Part shown: positions 7,641 through 16,119 of the stretch, in pieces
Numbering within the stretch: position 1 is the first letter of the stretch
Layout of the letters: each line of letters starts with the position of its first letter
Source: Oscillospiraceae bacterium
GTDB taxonomy: Bacteria > Bacillota > Clostridia > Oscillospirales > Oscillospiraceae
Length of the DNA: 34,895 bases
Direction of reading: 5' to 3'
Assembly: GCA_009778485.1 (NCBI GenBank)
Contig: WRJQ01000014.1
Span: forward strand, 1-34,895
Made by a program: the position numbers and the translations under genes
The notes under the pieces: model-generated
What the model was told of the DNA's origin: nothing
What the model saw: the letters and a program-made list of their open reading frames with translations, nothing else
Databases searched by the model: none

Positions 7641-8303
7641 ATGGAAGACGCCTACATTCTCGGCCACGTTGACCACACGCTGCTCAAAGCCACCGCCACA
7701 TGGGAAGAAATCTCGGTGCTGTGCGACGAAGCCATCAGGTACAAAACAGCATCCGTGTGCGTGCCGCCATATTACATTAGCCGCATCCGGGCGGCATACC
7801 CCGACCTGAACATATGCACAGTCATAGGCTTCCCGCTCGGATATGACGCCGCCGCGACGAAAATCACCGCAGCTCGGACAGCCCTGGAAGACGGAGCCGA
7901 CGAACTCGACATGGTCGTAAACATCACCGATGTGAAAAATGGCGCGTATGAACAAATAAAAAACGAGATTTCAGACTTGAAAAAGATTGCCGGAAATCGT
8001 ATACTTAAAGTCATAGTCGAGACATGCTACCTCGAAGAGCCCGAGAAAGTCGCGTTATGCCGGGCGGTCACGGACGCCGGGGCGGACTACATCAAGACGT
8101 CTACCGGCTTCGGAACCGGCGGCGCGACCATGGAAGACGTGCTGCTCTTCAAGGCAAACATTGGCCCGGGCGTGAAGATAAAAGCGTCCGGGGGGATACG
8201 CACCAGGGAAGATATGCAAGCATATATCGAAGCCGGGTGCAGCCGTCTCGGCACCAGTTCCGCCATAGCGATTCTTACCGAAGGAGCCGGAAAAGGCTAC
8301 TAA
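7641..8303 (+). CDS. deoC: Deoxyribose-phosphate aldolase
   Basis: A 220-residue class I aldolase that cleaves 2-deoxyribose-5-phosphate to glyceraldehyde-3-phosphate and acetaldehyde. The Schiff-base lysine is K152 in YIKTSTGF and the second active-site lysine lies in VKIKASGGIR (residue 181). The length is normal for the family. The start at 7641 is preferred over an in-frame ATG at 7593: AAAGGA lies about 7 bases upstream, the family begins near this point, and the earlier ATG would lie at the predicted transcript start. It is the first gene of an operon with a nucleoside importer and a pyrimidine-nucleoside phosphorylase, which supports deoxynucleoside catabolism. The phosphopentomutase needed in between is not in the window. 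Confidence 0.95.
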   Translation: MEDAYILGHVDHTLLKATATWEEISVLCDEAIRYKTASVCVPPYYISRIRAAYPDLNICTVIGFPLGYDAAATKITAARTALEDGADELDMVVNITDVKNGAYEQIKNEISDLKKIAGNRILKVIVETCYLEEPEKVALCRAVTDAGADYIKTSTGFGTGGATMEDVLLFKANIGPGVKIKASGGIRTREDMQAYIEAGCSRLGTSSAIAILTEGAGKGY

Positions 8304-8349
8304 GCAGTACCCCTGAAAACGAAATTATATCAAACTGGAGGAAAAAGAA

Positions 8350-9561
8350 ATGAAAATCAGCAAAATCCTGGCTCTCGCGTTAGCAGCCGTAATGGTCTTC
8401 GCTCTCGCGGCGTGCGACTCGAAAGAACCAACCACATCAAGCCCCAGCGCCTCATCGTCGGCCAGCACATCGGCCAGCCCGTCAGAAAGCGCGTCGGCAA
8501 GCGCGTCGGCAACCACGTCAGAGACTCCGCCAAGCACATCTCAAACGGCGCAGGACGGATTCGAACTCGCGCTAATCACAGACCTCGGCACCATTGACGA
8601 CAGGTCGTTCAACCAGGGCGCATGGGAAGGCCTCGTGCAGTACGCGCTGGAGTTCGGCATCACGCACAAGTACTACCAGCCGGCCGCCCAGGGCGACGAC
8701 GCCTACCTCAACGCGATTGACCTCGCGGTGCAAGGCGGCGCGAAAGTTATTGTAACCCCCGGCTTCCTGTTTGAGACCCCGGTATACGAGGCGCAGGACA
8801 TCTACCCCGATACAAAGTTCATACTCCTGGATGGCTCGCCCAATGACGGCGACTGGTCCGGCGGCGCCCCGAACGCAAAAGTCGGCAACAATACTGTCGC
8901 GGTGTTCTACGCGGAGGAGCAGTCGGGCTTCCTCGCAGGCTACGCAGCAGTAATGGACGGCTACCGCAGCCTCGGCTTCATGGGCGGCATGGCTGTTCCC
9001 GCCGTCATCCGCTTCGGCCATGGATTTGTCCAGGGCGCTGAGCTCGCTGCGAAAGAGCTTGGGCTCGCAGACGGCTCGATACCGCTCAACTATTTCTATA
9101 CGGACACCTTCGCGCCGGCCCCTGAGATCCAGACAAGGGCAGCGGCATGGTACAACGACGGCGTCGAAGTAATATTCTCCTGCGGCGGCGGCATCTGCTT
9201 CTCGATTTTCCCGGCTGCGGAGAACTCAGGCAACAAAGTCATCGGCGTTGACGGCGACCAGTCCTCCGAGTCCGATACAGTCATCACCAGCGCGATGAAG
9301 CTCCTGACGAAGTCTGTGTACGACTGCCTGACCGACTTCTACGCAGGTAAATTCCACGGCGGCGAGGAACTGCGGTTCTCTGCCGACAACCTCGGCGTTG
9401 GCCTGCCCATGGACACCTCGAAGTTTGAGAAGTTCAGCAAAGCCGATTACGACGCCGTCTACGCGAAGCTCGTCAGCGGCGCTGTCAAGGTCAACGACGA
9501 TATCAGCATCGAGCCGGATCAGCTCGGCACAAAAGCAGTCGTCGTCAACTACCTCAACTAG
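8350..9561 (+). CDS. BMP-family nucleoside-binding lipoprotein of an ABC importer
   Basis: A 403-residue lipoprotein. The signal peptide ends in the lipobox LAAC, with the lipidated Cys22. A Ser/Ala/Thr-rich linker (about 26-62) then tethers the binding domain. The rest is a basic membrane protein (BMP/PnrA-type) periplasmic-binding fold, starting FELALITDLGTIDDRSFNQG with the DDxSFN motif typical of the family; members bind purine or pyrimidine nucleosides. The ribosome binding site GGAGG is well placed. The following ATPase, two permeases and nucleoside phosphorylase complete the importer operon. The exact nucleoside cannot be told; the co-encoded phosphorylase suggests pyrimidines. Confidence 0.93.
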   Translation: MKISKILALALAAVMVFALAACDSKEPTTSSPSASSSASTSASPSESASASASATTSETPPSTSQTAQDGFELALITDLGTIDDRSFNQGAWEGLVQYALEFGITHKYYQPAAQGDDAYLNAIDLAVQGGAKVIVTPGFLFETPVYEAQDIYPDTKFILLDGSPNDGDWSGGAPNAKVGNNTVAVFYAEEQSGFLAGYAAVMDGYRSLGFMGGMAVPAVIRFGHGFVQGAELAAKELGLADGSIPLNYFYTDTFAPAPEIQTRAAAWYNDGVEVIFSCGGGICFSIFPAAENSGNKVIGVDGDQSSESDTVITSAMKLLTKSVYDCLTDFYAGKFHGGEELRFSADNLGVGLPMDTSKFEKFSKADYDAVYAKLVSGAVKVNDDISIEPDQLGTKAVVVNYLN

Positions 9562-9594
9562 TCGCTAACGACGGATAAAAGGCGAAAAAAGTAA

Positions 9595-9634
9595 CTGTTC
9601 AGGTACCCCCCGGAGGTAGTGGGTACCTGAACAG
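9595..9634. repeat. Perfect 14-bp hairpin made from the CTGTTCAGGTACC repeat
   Basis: CTGTTCAGGTACCC (9595-9608) and GGGTACCTGAACAG (9621-9634) form a perfect 14-bp stem with a 12-base loop. It lies in the 111-base gap between the binding-lipoprotein stop and the ATPase start. No T-run follows, so it is probably not a full terminator. In this position it could protect the upstream mRNA and raise lipoprotein levels over those of the transporter. The arm sequence is shared with 2692-2711. Confidence 0.8.
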
Positions 9635-9672
9635 ACGCCGAAAACACAATTTAACAGGGGAGTATGCCGCAT

Positions 9673-11226
9673 ATGGAAGCTGTAATCGAAATGCGAGGCA
9701 TTACAAAAACCTTCCCCGGAATCATCGCCAACGACAAGATAAACCTCGATTTGCTGCGCGGCGAGATCCATGCGCTACTCGGTGAAAACGGCGCCGGCAA
9801 ATCCACTCTGATGAGCATACTGTTCGGGCTCTACCAGCCGGATGAAGGCGAGATCTTCAAAAACGGCGAGGCAGTGAGCGTGAACGGCCCGAACGACGCA
9901 ACGCGGCTCGGCATCGGAATGGTGCACCAGCACTTCAAGCTGGTCCAGAACTTCACGGTGCTTGAAAACATCGTCCTTGGCGTAGAGTCGACAAAGCACG
10001 GCTTCCTCAGCATGGACGACGCCCGCACGCGCGTGCTGAATCTTTCGGAGCAGTACGGGCTGTCAATAAACCCGGACTCGCTCATCTCAGACATCACCGT
10101 CGGTATGCAGCAACGCGTGGAAATACTGAAAATGCTCTACCGCGACAACGAGATCCTCATCTTCGACGAGCCGACAGCCGTACTTACGCCACAGGAGATC
10201 GACGAGCTGATGAGCATCATGAAAGGCCTGGTCGCGGAAGGTAAGTCCATACTCTTCATCACGCATAAGCTTGCGGAGATCAAGCGTGTGGCTGACCGTT
10301 GCACCGTATTGAGGAAAGGGCGCTACATCGGCACTGTCGATGTAGCGTCCACGGACGTTGAGCAGTTGTCGGAGATGATGGTCGGGCGCAAAGTCAGTCT
10401 TGTCGTTGAAAAAGAAGATGCGGTACCGGCGGAAGTCGTTCTGGCCGTAAAAGGCCTGACGGTGCGCAACAAGGCGACCGGCAAATCGGTCGTAAACGAC
10501 GTTACCTTCGAGGTCCGGGCAGGCGAGATAGTCTGCATCGCGGGCATCGACGGGAACGGCCAAAGCGAACTCGTATACGCGCTGACGGGCATCAGGCCGG
10601 CAGATGAAGGCAGCATCAAACTCTCGGAAGAAGACATTTCTCACGCCACAGTCCGCCGCCGCAGCAACGCGGGCATGGCGCACATCCCCGAGGACAGACA
10701 CCGCCACGGGCTGGTCCTCGACTACAACCTCGCATACAATCTGGTTCTTCAGACATACTTTACTCCGCGTTTCCAAAGCCATGGATTCTTGCGCTACGGC
10801 GAGATATACAGCTACGCCGATGAACTAATCAAGCGCTTCGACATCCGCAGCGGGCAGGGCGGCCGTACTCCTACGCGCAGCATGTCCGGCGGCAATCAGC
10901 AAAAGGCGATCGTCGCGCGCGAGATTGACCGCAGCCCTAAGCTGCTGGTGGCGGTACAGCCGACGCGCGGCCTCGACGTCGGGGCGATCGAGTATATCCA
11001 CAAACAGCTCGTGGCCCAGCGCACAGGCGGAGCGGGCGTGCTTCTGGTATCGCTCGAACTCGACGAGGTTATGAACGTGAGCGACCGCATACTTGTGATA
11101 TACGAAGGCCGGATCGTCGCTGACGTATCGCCGAAAGAGGCGACGCTTCAGGAGCTGGGCCTGTATATGTCAGGCTCGAAGAGCAACGTCGGGGCAGGCG
11201 TCGGGAAAGAGGGGCCGGAAGTATGA
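9673..11226 (+). CDS. Nucleoside ABC importer, double ATP-binding protein
   Basis: A 517-residue protein with two fused ABC domains, like RbsA and YufO/NupA. Domain 1 has Walker A GENGAGKST, a signature-like VGMQQRVEI and Walker B ILIFDEPTAVL. Domain 2 has a degenerate Walker A (GIDGNGQSE, no catalytic Lys), signature MSGGNQQK and the altered Walker B AVQPTRGLD; this degeneracy is usual in BMP-type transporters. The start at 9673 is preferred over ATG 9664 because AGGGGAG (9656-9662) is only one base from the latter and about ten from the former. It energises nucleoside uptake together with the two permeases that follow. The last four bases overlap the first permease gene. Confidence 0.93.
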   Translation: MEAVIEMRGITKTFPGIIANDKINLDLLRGEIHALLGENGAGKSTLMSILFGLYQPDEGEIFKNGEAVSVNGPNDATRLGIGMVHQHFKLVQNFTVLENIVLGVESTKHGFLSMDDARTRVLNLSEQYGLSINPDSLISDITVGMQQRVEILKMLYRDNEILIFDEPTAVLTPQEIDELMSIMKGLVAEGKSILFITHKLAEIKRVADRCTVLRKGRYIGTVDVASTDVEQLSEMMVGRKVSLVVEKEDAVPAEVVLAVKGLTVRNKATGKSVVNDVTFEVRAGEIVCIAGIDGNGQSELVYALTGIRPADEGSIKLSEEDISHATVRRRSNAGMAHIPEDRHRHGLVLDYNLAYNLVLQTYFTPRFQSHGFLRYGEIYSYADELIKRFDIRSGQGGRTPTRSMSGGNQQKAIVAREIDRSPKLLVAVQPTRGLDVGAIEYIHKQLVAQRTGGAGVLLVSLELDEVMNVSDRILVIYEGRIVADVSPKEATLQELGLYMSGSKSNVGAGVGKEGPEV

Positions 11227-12374
11227 AGAAAACGCGAAAGCTTATAATTTCAGTAGGCTCGATGAATGCCCTGTCTTCGATACTCGCGATTGTCGCGGGC
11301 CTCGTCGCGGGATTCATCATACTTCTGGTATCGAACGCGAGCCAGGCTCTCGGAGGGTTCAAAACCATACTTACCGGCGGATTTTCGGATATGTTCAACC
11401 TGGGGCAGGTGCTCTACTACGCGACGCCGATAATCATGACCGGCCTCTCAGTCGGCTTCGCCGGCAAGACGGGCCTATTCAACATCGGGGCTTCCGGCCA
11501 GTTCACATGCGGCATGTACGCCTCGATACTCGTCGCAATCAAGTGCTCGTTCCTGCCTAACCCCCTGCAATGCCTCGCCGCGCTCCTCGCGGGCGTGCTC
11601 GCGGGCGCGATCTGGGGCTTTATCCCCGGGATACTCAAGGCATTGCGGAACGTCCACGAAGTCATCGCGTGCATTATGATGAACTACATCGGCATGTACC
11701 TTGTAAACCACCTTATCAAAGTAACAGGTATTTACGACCAGCTTAAGAACATGACGATGAGAGTCCCAACGGGCGCGAACCTCCCGTCGCTGGGGCTCAA
11801 CAGCCTCTTCTCGACGGCGACGGAGCAAGGCAGCGTGCGGCCTTCAAGCGTGGGGAGCGGCATCCTGATAGCGATAATAGCGTGTATACTCATGTATATA
11901 ATACTCGAAAAGACGAAATTCGGCTATGAGCTTAAATCCTGCGGCTTCAACCGCGAAGCGGCACGCTACGCCGGTATCAACGAGAACAGGGGCGTTATAC
12001 TCTCAATGGTAATAGCGGGCGCCCTGTCCGGCCTTGGCGGAGCGCTCTTGGCGCTGGCGGGCGCCGGCAGAGGGATAGCGGTCGTCGAAGTCCTCGCGGG
12101 AGAAGGATTCCAGGGAATACCTGTCGCGTTGCTGGGCTTGTACAACCCGATAGGCATACTCTTCTCCGGCATTCTGGTGGCCTATCTCACGCAAAGCGGC
12201 TTCCTGCTGCAAAGGCTCAATTTCGCCCCTGAGATAATCGAAATAATCGTCTCGATAATCATCTACTTCTCAGCGCTCGCCCTGCTCCTCAAGGGAGTCA
12301 TCAAAGTATTCTTCCAGGAGAAAGACGGTACAGGCGACGCGAACAAGGAAGATGGAGATGGAGGTGACGGCTGA
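11223..12374 (+). CDS. Nucleoside ABC importer, permease subunit 1
   Basis: A 383-residue, very hydrophobic BPD_transp_2-type permease with about eight to ten membrane segments, starting with the segment AILAIVAGLVAGFIILLV. The family motif region around NIGASGQFTCG and the EVLAGEGFQGIPVALLG segment match nucleoside permeases of the YufP/NupB type. The start overlaps the ATPase stop (ATGA) and the stop overlaps the next permease start, so the three are translationally coupled. The C-terminal tail is charged and cytoplasmic (rich in D, E, K and G). Confidence 0.92.
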   Translation: MKKTRKLIISVGSMNALSSILAIVAGLVAGFIILLVSNASQALGGFKTILTGGFSDMFNLGQVLYYATPIIMTGLSVGFAGKTGLFNIGASGQFTCGMYASILVAIKCSFLPNPLQCLAALLAGVLAGAIWGFIPGILKALRNVHEVIACIMMNYIGMYLVNHLIKVTGIYDQLKNMTMRVPTGANLPSLGLNSLFSTATEQGSVRPSSVGSGILIAIIACILMYIILEKTKFGYELKSCGFNREAARYAGINENRGVILSMVIAGALSGLGGALLALAGAGRGIAVVEVLAGEGFQGIPVALLGLYNPIGILFSGILVAYLTQSGFLLQRLNFAPEIIEIIVSIIIYFSALALLLKGVIKVFFQEKDGTGDANKEDGDGGDG

Positions 12375-13345
12375 TGGATTATAATACTCTGGTATTCCTC
12401 GTGCAGCAGATGATGTTCTTTTCCATACCGCTGCTTATCGTAGCCCTCGGAGGGATGTTCTCGGAGCGGAGCGGCGTCGTGAACATCGCGCTGGAAGGGA
12501 TTATGATTATGGGCGCGTTCACAGGCGTTTTGTTCATCTATCTTGTTCAAAACGCGGGCGGGGACTCCCTGTCAGGCCAGCTCCTGCTGATTGTGGCGCT
12601 CATCATAGCGGCTGTGTTCGGAGCTATCATAGCTCTGCCCCACGGCTACGCCTCCATACATATGAAGGCCAACCAAGTCATCAGCGGCACAGCGATAAAC
12701 ATGTTCGCCCCGGCGTTTGCGGTGTATGTCGCGCGCATGATCCGCTCGGTGCAGCAGATCCCGTTTAACAACATTTTCTGGATCGAGAAGATTCCGGGGT
12801 TGGGCGACATACCAATAATAGGGGAGTTCCTGTTCCAGAAGACCTTCATCACAACGTACCTGGGCTTCCTTATACTTGCGGTCGCCTGGATCGTGCTGTA
12901 CAAGACGCCTTTCGGGCTGAGGCTGAGATCCTGCGGCGAACATCCCCAGGCCGCGGACTCGGTCGGCATCAACGTTTACAAGATGCGATACATCGGAGTG
13001 CTGATTTCCGGCGCGCTGGGCGGCATCGGCGGGGTCGTTTTCGTAATACCGACAGCGACCACGTTCGACGCGACGGTCGCGGGATACGGGTTCCTTGCCC
13101 TTGCTGTCCTGATTTTCGGGCAGTGGAAGCCGGGGCGCGTCCTACTCGCGGCCTTTTTCTTCGGGCTGATGAAGACCATCTCCGTTACATACACAAGCAT
13201 CTCGTTCCTGAACAGCCTGCCGATCGCGAGCGCGATCTATAAAATGATCCCGTATATCGCCACGCTTATAGTCCTCGCCTTCACATCGAGGAACTCGATG
13301 GCGCCAAAAGCGTCCGGCGTCCCGTACGACAAGGGGAGCAGGTAG
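12374..13345 (+). CDS. Nucleoside ABC importer, permease subunit 2
   Basis: A 323-residue integral membrane protein of the same BPD_transp_2 family, of YufQ/NupC type. Typical segments are SERSGVVNIALEGIMIMGAF near the N-terminus and LRSCGEHPQAADSVGINV before a conserved glycine-rich helix (GALGGIGGV). It is shorter than its partner, as usual for the second permease of BMP systems. The start overlaps the upstream stop by one base. The nucleoside phosphorylase starts five bases after its stop. Confidence 0.92.
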   Translation: MDYNTLVFLVQQMMFFSIPLLIVALGGMFSERSGVVNIALEGIMIMGAFTGVLFIYLVQNAGGDSLSGQLLLIVALIIAAVFGAIIALPHGYASIHMKANQVISGTAINMFAPAFAVYVARMIRSVQQIPFNNIFWIEKIPGLGDIPIIGEFLFQKTFITTYLGFLILAVAWIVLYKTPFGLRLRSCGEHPQAADSVGINVYKMRYIGVLISGALGGIGGVVFVIPTATTFDATVAGYGFLALAVLIFGQWKPGRVLLAAFFFGLMKTISVTYTSISFLNSLPIASAIYKMIPYIATLIVLAFTSRNSMAPKASGVPYDKGSR

Positions 13346-13349
13346 CGCA

Positions 13350-14669
13350 ATGCGGATGTACGATGTGATCGCGAATAAAAAACAAGGCCGTGCGCTTACC
13401 GGCGAGGAAATCCGTTTCTTCGTTGAGGGCTTCACAAAGGCTGAAATCCCTGACTATCAAGCCTCCGCGCTGCTCATGGCGATATGCCTGCAAGGCATGG
13501 ACGCCGAAGAGACGGCGGCGCTGACAGACGCCATGCTGCACTCCGGCGACGTCGCGGATCTCTCTTCGATACCCGGAGTGAAAGTCGACAAGCACAGCAC
13601 GGGCGGAGTCGGCGATAAAACAAGCCTGATCATCGGGCCGATAACCGCCTCATGCGGCGTGCCGGTCGCGAAAATGAGCGGGCGCGGCCTCGGGCATACC
13701 GGCGGGACGATAGACAAACTCGAGTCGATACCGGGGCTTCGCACGGAGATCGACCCTGAGAGTTTCAAGGCAATCGTCCGCGAGACCGGAATCGCGATAA
13801 TCGGACAGTCCGGCGACATTGCACCTGCGGATAAAAAACTATACGCCCTGCGCGACGTCACGGCCACAATTGACTCGGTGCCGCTGATAGCCTCGTCGAT
13901 TATGAGTAAAAAACTCGCAGCCGGCTCGGACGCGATCCTTCTGGACGTAAAAACCGGCAGCGGCGCTTTTATGAAGACCCTTGAAGGCTCTATCGAGCTT
14001 GCGAAGGCGATGGTTTCGATCGGGGTGCGTTCAGGCCGCCGCGTAATGGCGCTCATAACAGACATGGACACGCCGCTCGGCAGCGCGATTGGCAACGCGC
14101 TCGAAGTGCAGGAGGTTGTCGACACGCTGCGCGGGAACGGCCCGGCGGATTTGGAAGGCGTCTGCATAGAGCTCGCGTCATATATGCTGCTGCTCGCGGG
14201 GGCGGCTGAGGACGCCGCTAAGTGCAAGACCCTTGCGCGAAACGCCATAAGCAGCGGGAGCGCATATGGAAAACTCCTGGACATGTGCCGCGCGCAGGGA
14301 GGCGACGAGTCTGTCCTGCGCGATGGCTTCACCAAGGCCGAAGTGCAATCTCTGTATACGGCCGCAGCCGGCGGGTACATCACCCACATGGACGCCGAGC
14401 TGTGCGGAATGGCGTCGCTGGCGCTCGGGGCCGGAAGGGCGAGGAAAGAGGACAGCATAGACTACAGCGCGGGGATCCTGTTGCTTAAGAAGACGGGAGA
14501 CCGCGTGGACGCCGGGGAGCCGCTTGCGCAGCTCCACACCTCCTCGCAGGCGAAACTCGAAGAAGCAGGCAAGATACTTACTTCCGCCATTGCCATAGGC
14601 GAAGCGCCTCCGCCGCCGGCAAAGCCGATATACGCGGTAGTGACGCACGACAAAGTGGAGATGATGTAG
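13350..14669 (+). CDS. pdp: Pyrimidine-nucleoside phosphorylase
   Basis: A 439-residue member of the thymidine/pyrimidine-nucleoside phosphorylase family. It splits uridine, thymidine or deoxyuridine with phosphate to the base and (deoxy)ribose-1-phosphate. The phosphate-binding signature KHSTGGVGDKT is at residues 81-91, followed by KMSGRGLGHTGGT, both hallmarks of the family. The start lies five bases after the permease stop, with no separate promoter. Together with the importer and DeoC it forms a salvage and energy route for pyrimidine nucleosides. The symbol pdp/pynP is by family; strict thymidine phosphorylase specificity (deoA) cannot be excluded. Confidence 0.93.
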   Translation: MRMYDVIANKKQGRALTGEEIRFFVEGFTKAEIPDYQASALLMAICLQGMDAEETAALTDAMLHSGDVADLSSIPGVKVDKHSTGGVGDKTSLIIGPITASCGVPVAKMSGRGLGHTGGTIDKLESIPGLRTEIDPESFKAIVRETGIAIIGQSGDIAPADKKLYALRDVTATIDSVPLIASSIMSKKLAAGSDAILLDVKTGSGAFMKTLEGSIELAKAMVSIGVRSGRRVMALITDMDTPLGSAIGNALEVQEVVDTLRGNGPADLEGVCIELASYMLLLAGAAEDAAKCKTLARNAISSGSAYGKLLDMCRAQGGDESVLRDGFTKAEVQSLYTAAAGGYITHMDAELCGMASLALGAGRARKEDSIDYSAGILLLKKTGDRVDAGEPLAQLHTSSQAKLEEAGKILTSAIAIGEAPPPPAKPIYAVVTHDKVEMM

Positions 14670-14690
14670 CATCTGCGCAACACCAGATAC

Positions 14691-14725
14691 GAGTCCGCCG
14701 ACATCGAACTGGTATCGGCGGGCTC
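14691..14725. other. Intergenic hairpin after the nucleoside operon
   Basis: GAGTCCGCCGA (14691-14701) pairs with TCGGCGGGCTC (14715-14725), 11 bp with one G-T pair and a 13-base loop. No T-run follows, so termination would be weak or Rho-dependent. It is the only boundary signal between the nucleoside operon and the polysaccharide genes; partial read-through is likely. Confidence 0.5.
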
Positions 14726-14756
14726 GGTAATGTAAACCCGGGGGGACGGACCGGCC

Positions 14757-16103
14757 ATGAAAAATCGCGGCGCCACAGGGCTCTTCTTTGCAAAAACAAT
14801 GCTCTTCATTGTAGTACTCGGCGCGTTTTTCGTGGGCCAGAAAATCTTCTATGAGGAGACGCTGTTCTACTATTGGGGCAACTATATCGTCCTCCTCCTG
14901 TATACCGCAAACCTCTTCTTCACAAGCACGATCTACCATGGATTCCGATTTGGCAGCCTCGACTTGCGAGAGATAATACCCTCATGGATATTATGCCTCA
15001 TAATCACCAACGGCCTTGAGTACCTGCAGCTCAGCCTGCTGGAAAGCGCAATGCTGCCGGTGAAAGGCTTCCTCATCGTGCTGCTTGCGCAGCTTGCGCT
15101 TGTAATCCCCCTTGCTTGCCTCATTGACAGGCTGTACTACCGCCTGAACCCCGCGCAGGAAGCGCTGATAATATCCGGAGACGAAAAAAAAGCCCGTGAG
15201 TACAGCGCCATAATCCTGCAGCACCGCAAGAAGTTCAAGATCGGAAGCATACTCAAGCAGGATGAACCCATGCAGAGCCTGAAGGAGAGCATTGACAGCT
15301 CCGACTCGGTGTTCTTCCTGGATGTAGACGAGCGACAACGCGGCGCTCTTCTGGAATACTGCTTCCTCAAGGACAAAAGGGCATACATTCTTCCGACGTT
15401 TTCAGGCGTTCTGCTGAACACCGCAGGTGTATCCTGGATTTCAAACACGCCTATGTTCCTGCCCAAGGCAGCGATAGCAGAACCTGTCTCCCTGTTCGCC
15501 AAGAGGCTGCTTGACATCGTGCTGTCCCTGCTCGGGATCATCCTGACGAGCTGGCTGATGCTCATCACCCTGGCAGCCATCCGCCTAAGCGACCGCCACC
15601 CGGCGATATACAAACAGGTCAGGTTGACGAAAGGCGGCAGGAGATTCACGATTTACAAGTTTCGCAGCATGCGGCCCGACTCGGAGGACGACGGCGTGCC
15701 ACGCCTTACAGCCAAAGGCGACGCCAGGATAACGCCGGTCGGCAGGCTGATAAGGCGCACGAGGATAGACGAACTGCCGCAGCTCTTCAATGTCCTGTCG
15801 GGCGCGATGTCGCTCGTCGGCCCGAGGCCGGAACGCCCGGAGATCGCCGGGCAGTATGAGGAAAAATATCCCAGCTTCTCATTCAGGACGAAAGTAAAGG
15901 CAGGCATCACCGGCCTTGCGCAGATTTATGGCAGGTACAACACGGCGCCGGAAGAAAAACTCCTGCTGGATATAATGTACATTGAGACTTTCTCGATATG
16001 GCAGGACGTAAAGCTGCTCCTGCAGACTGTAAAGGTTCTCTTTATCTCCTCTAACACTGAAGGAATAGAAGAAGGCGAAACGACCGCGATGAAAAAGGAT
16101 TGA
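14757..16103 (+). CDS. Polyprenyl-phosphate sugar phosphotransferase (exopolysaccharide initiator)
   Basis: A 448-residue membrane enzyme of the WbaP/WcaJ type that moves a sugar-1-phosphate from a nucleotide sugar to undecaprenyl phosphate, the first step of repeat-unit assembly. The N-terminal half has about four membrane segments and a degenerate nucleotide-binding-like region (ALIISGDEKKAREYS). The catalytic bacterial sugar transferase domain runs from about residue 245: a re-entrant helix near LFAKRLLDIVLSLLG, then YKFRSM, RRTRIDELPQLFNVL and SLVGPRPERPE, the hallmark motifs. It heads a three-gene polysaccharide group. The sugar specificity is not visible. Confidence 0.9.
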   Translation: MKNRGATGLFFAKTMLFIVVLGAFFVGQKIFYEETLFYYWGNYIVLLLYTANLFFTSTIYHGFRFGSLDLREIIPSWILCLIITNGLEYLQLSLLESAMLPVKGFLIVLLAQLALVIPLACLIDRLYYRLNPAQEALIISGDEKKAREYSAIILQHRKKFKIGSILKQDEPMQSLKESIDSSDSVFFLDVDERQRGALLEYCFLKDKRAYILPTFSGVLLNTAGVSWISNTPMFLPKAAIAEPVSLFAKRLLDIVLSLLGIILTSWLMLITLAAIRLSDRHPAIYKQVRLTKGGRRFTIYKFRSMRPDSEDDGVPRLTAKGDARITPVGRLIRRTRIDELPQLFNVLSGAMSLVGPRPERPEIAGQYEEKYPSFSFRTKVKAGITGLAQIYGRYNTAPEEKLLLDIMYIETFSIWQDVKLLLQTVKVLFISSNTEGIEEGETTAMKKD

Positions 16104-16119
16104 AGGATTAATAAGCAAC

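Noticed and set aside
9595-9634. Hairpin as a rho-independent terminator inside the importer operon
   Set aside because: No T-run follows, and the downstream ATPase must be expressed with the lipoprotein.
10537-10575. Second ABC domain of the importer ATPase lacking the Walker A lysine as evidence of a broken gene
   Set aside because: GxxGNGQS-type degeneration in the second domain is normal for BMP-associated double ATPases.
13457-14458. 333-codon minus-strand frame inside the nucleoside phosphorylase gene
   Set aside because: Ser/Ala-rich nonsense typical of antisense reading; no family motif.
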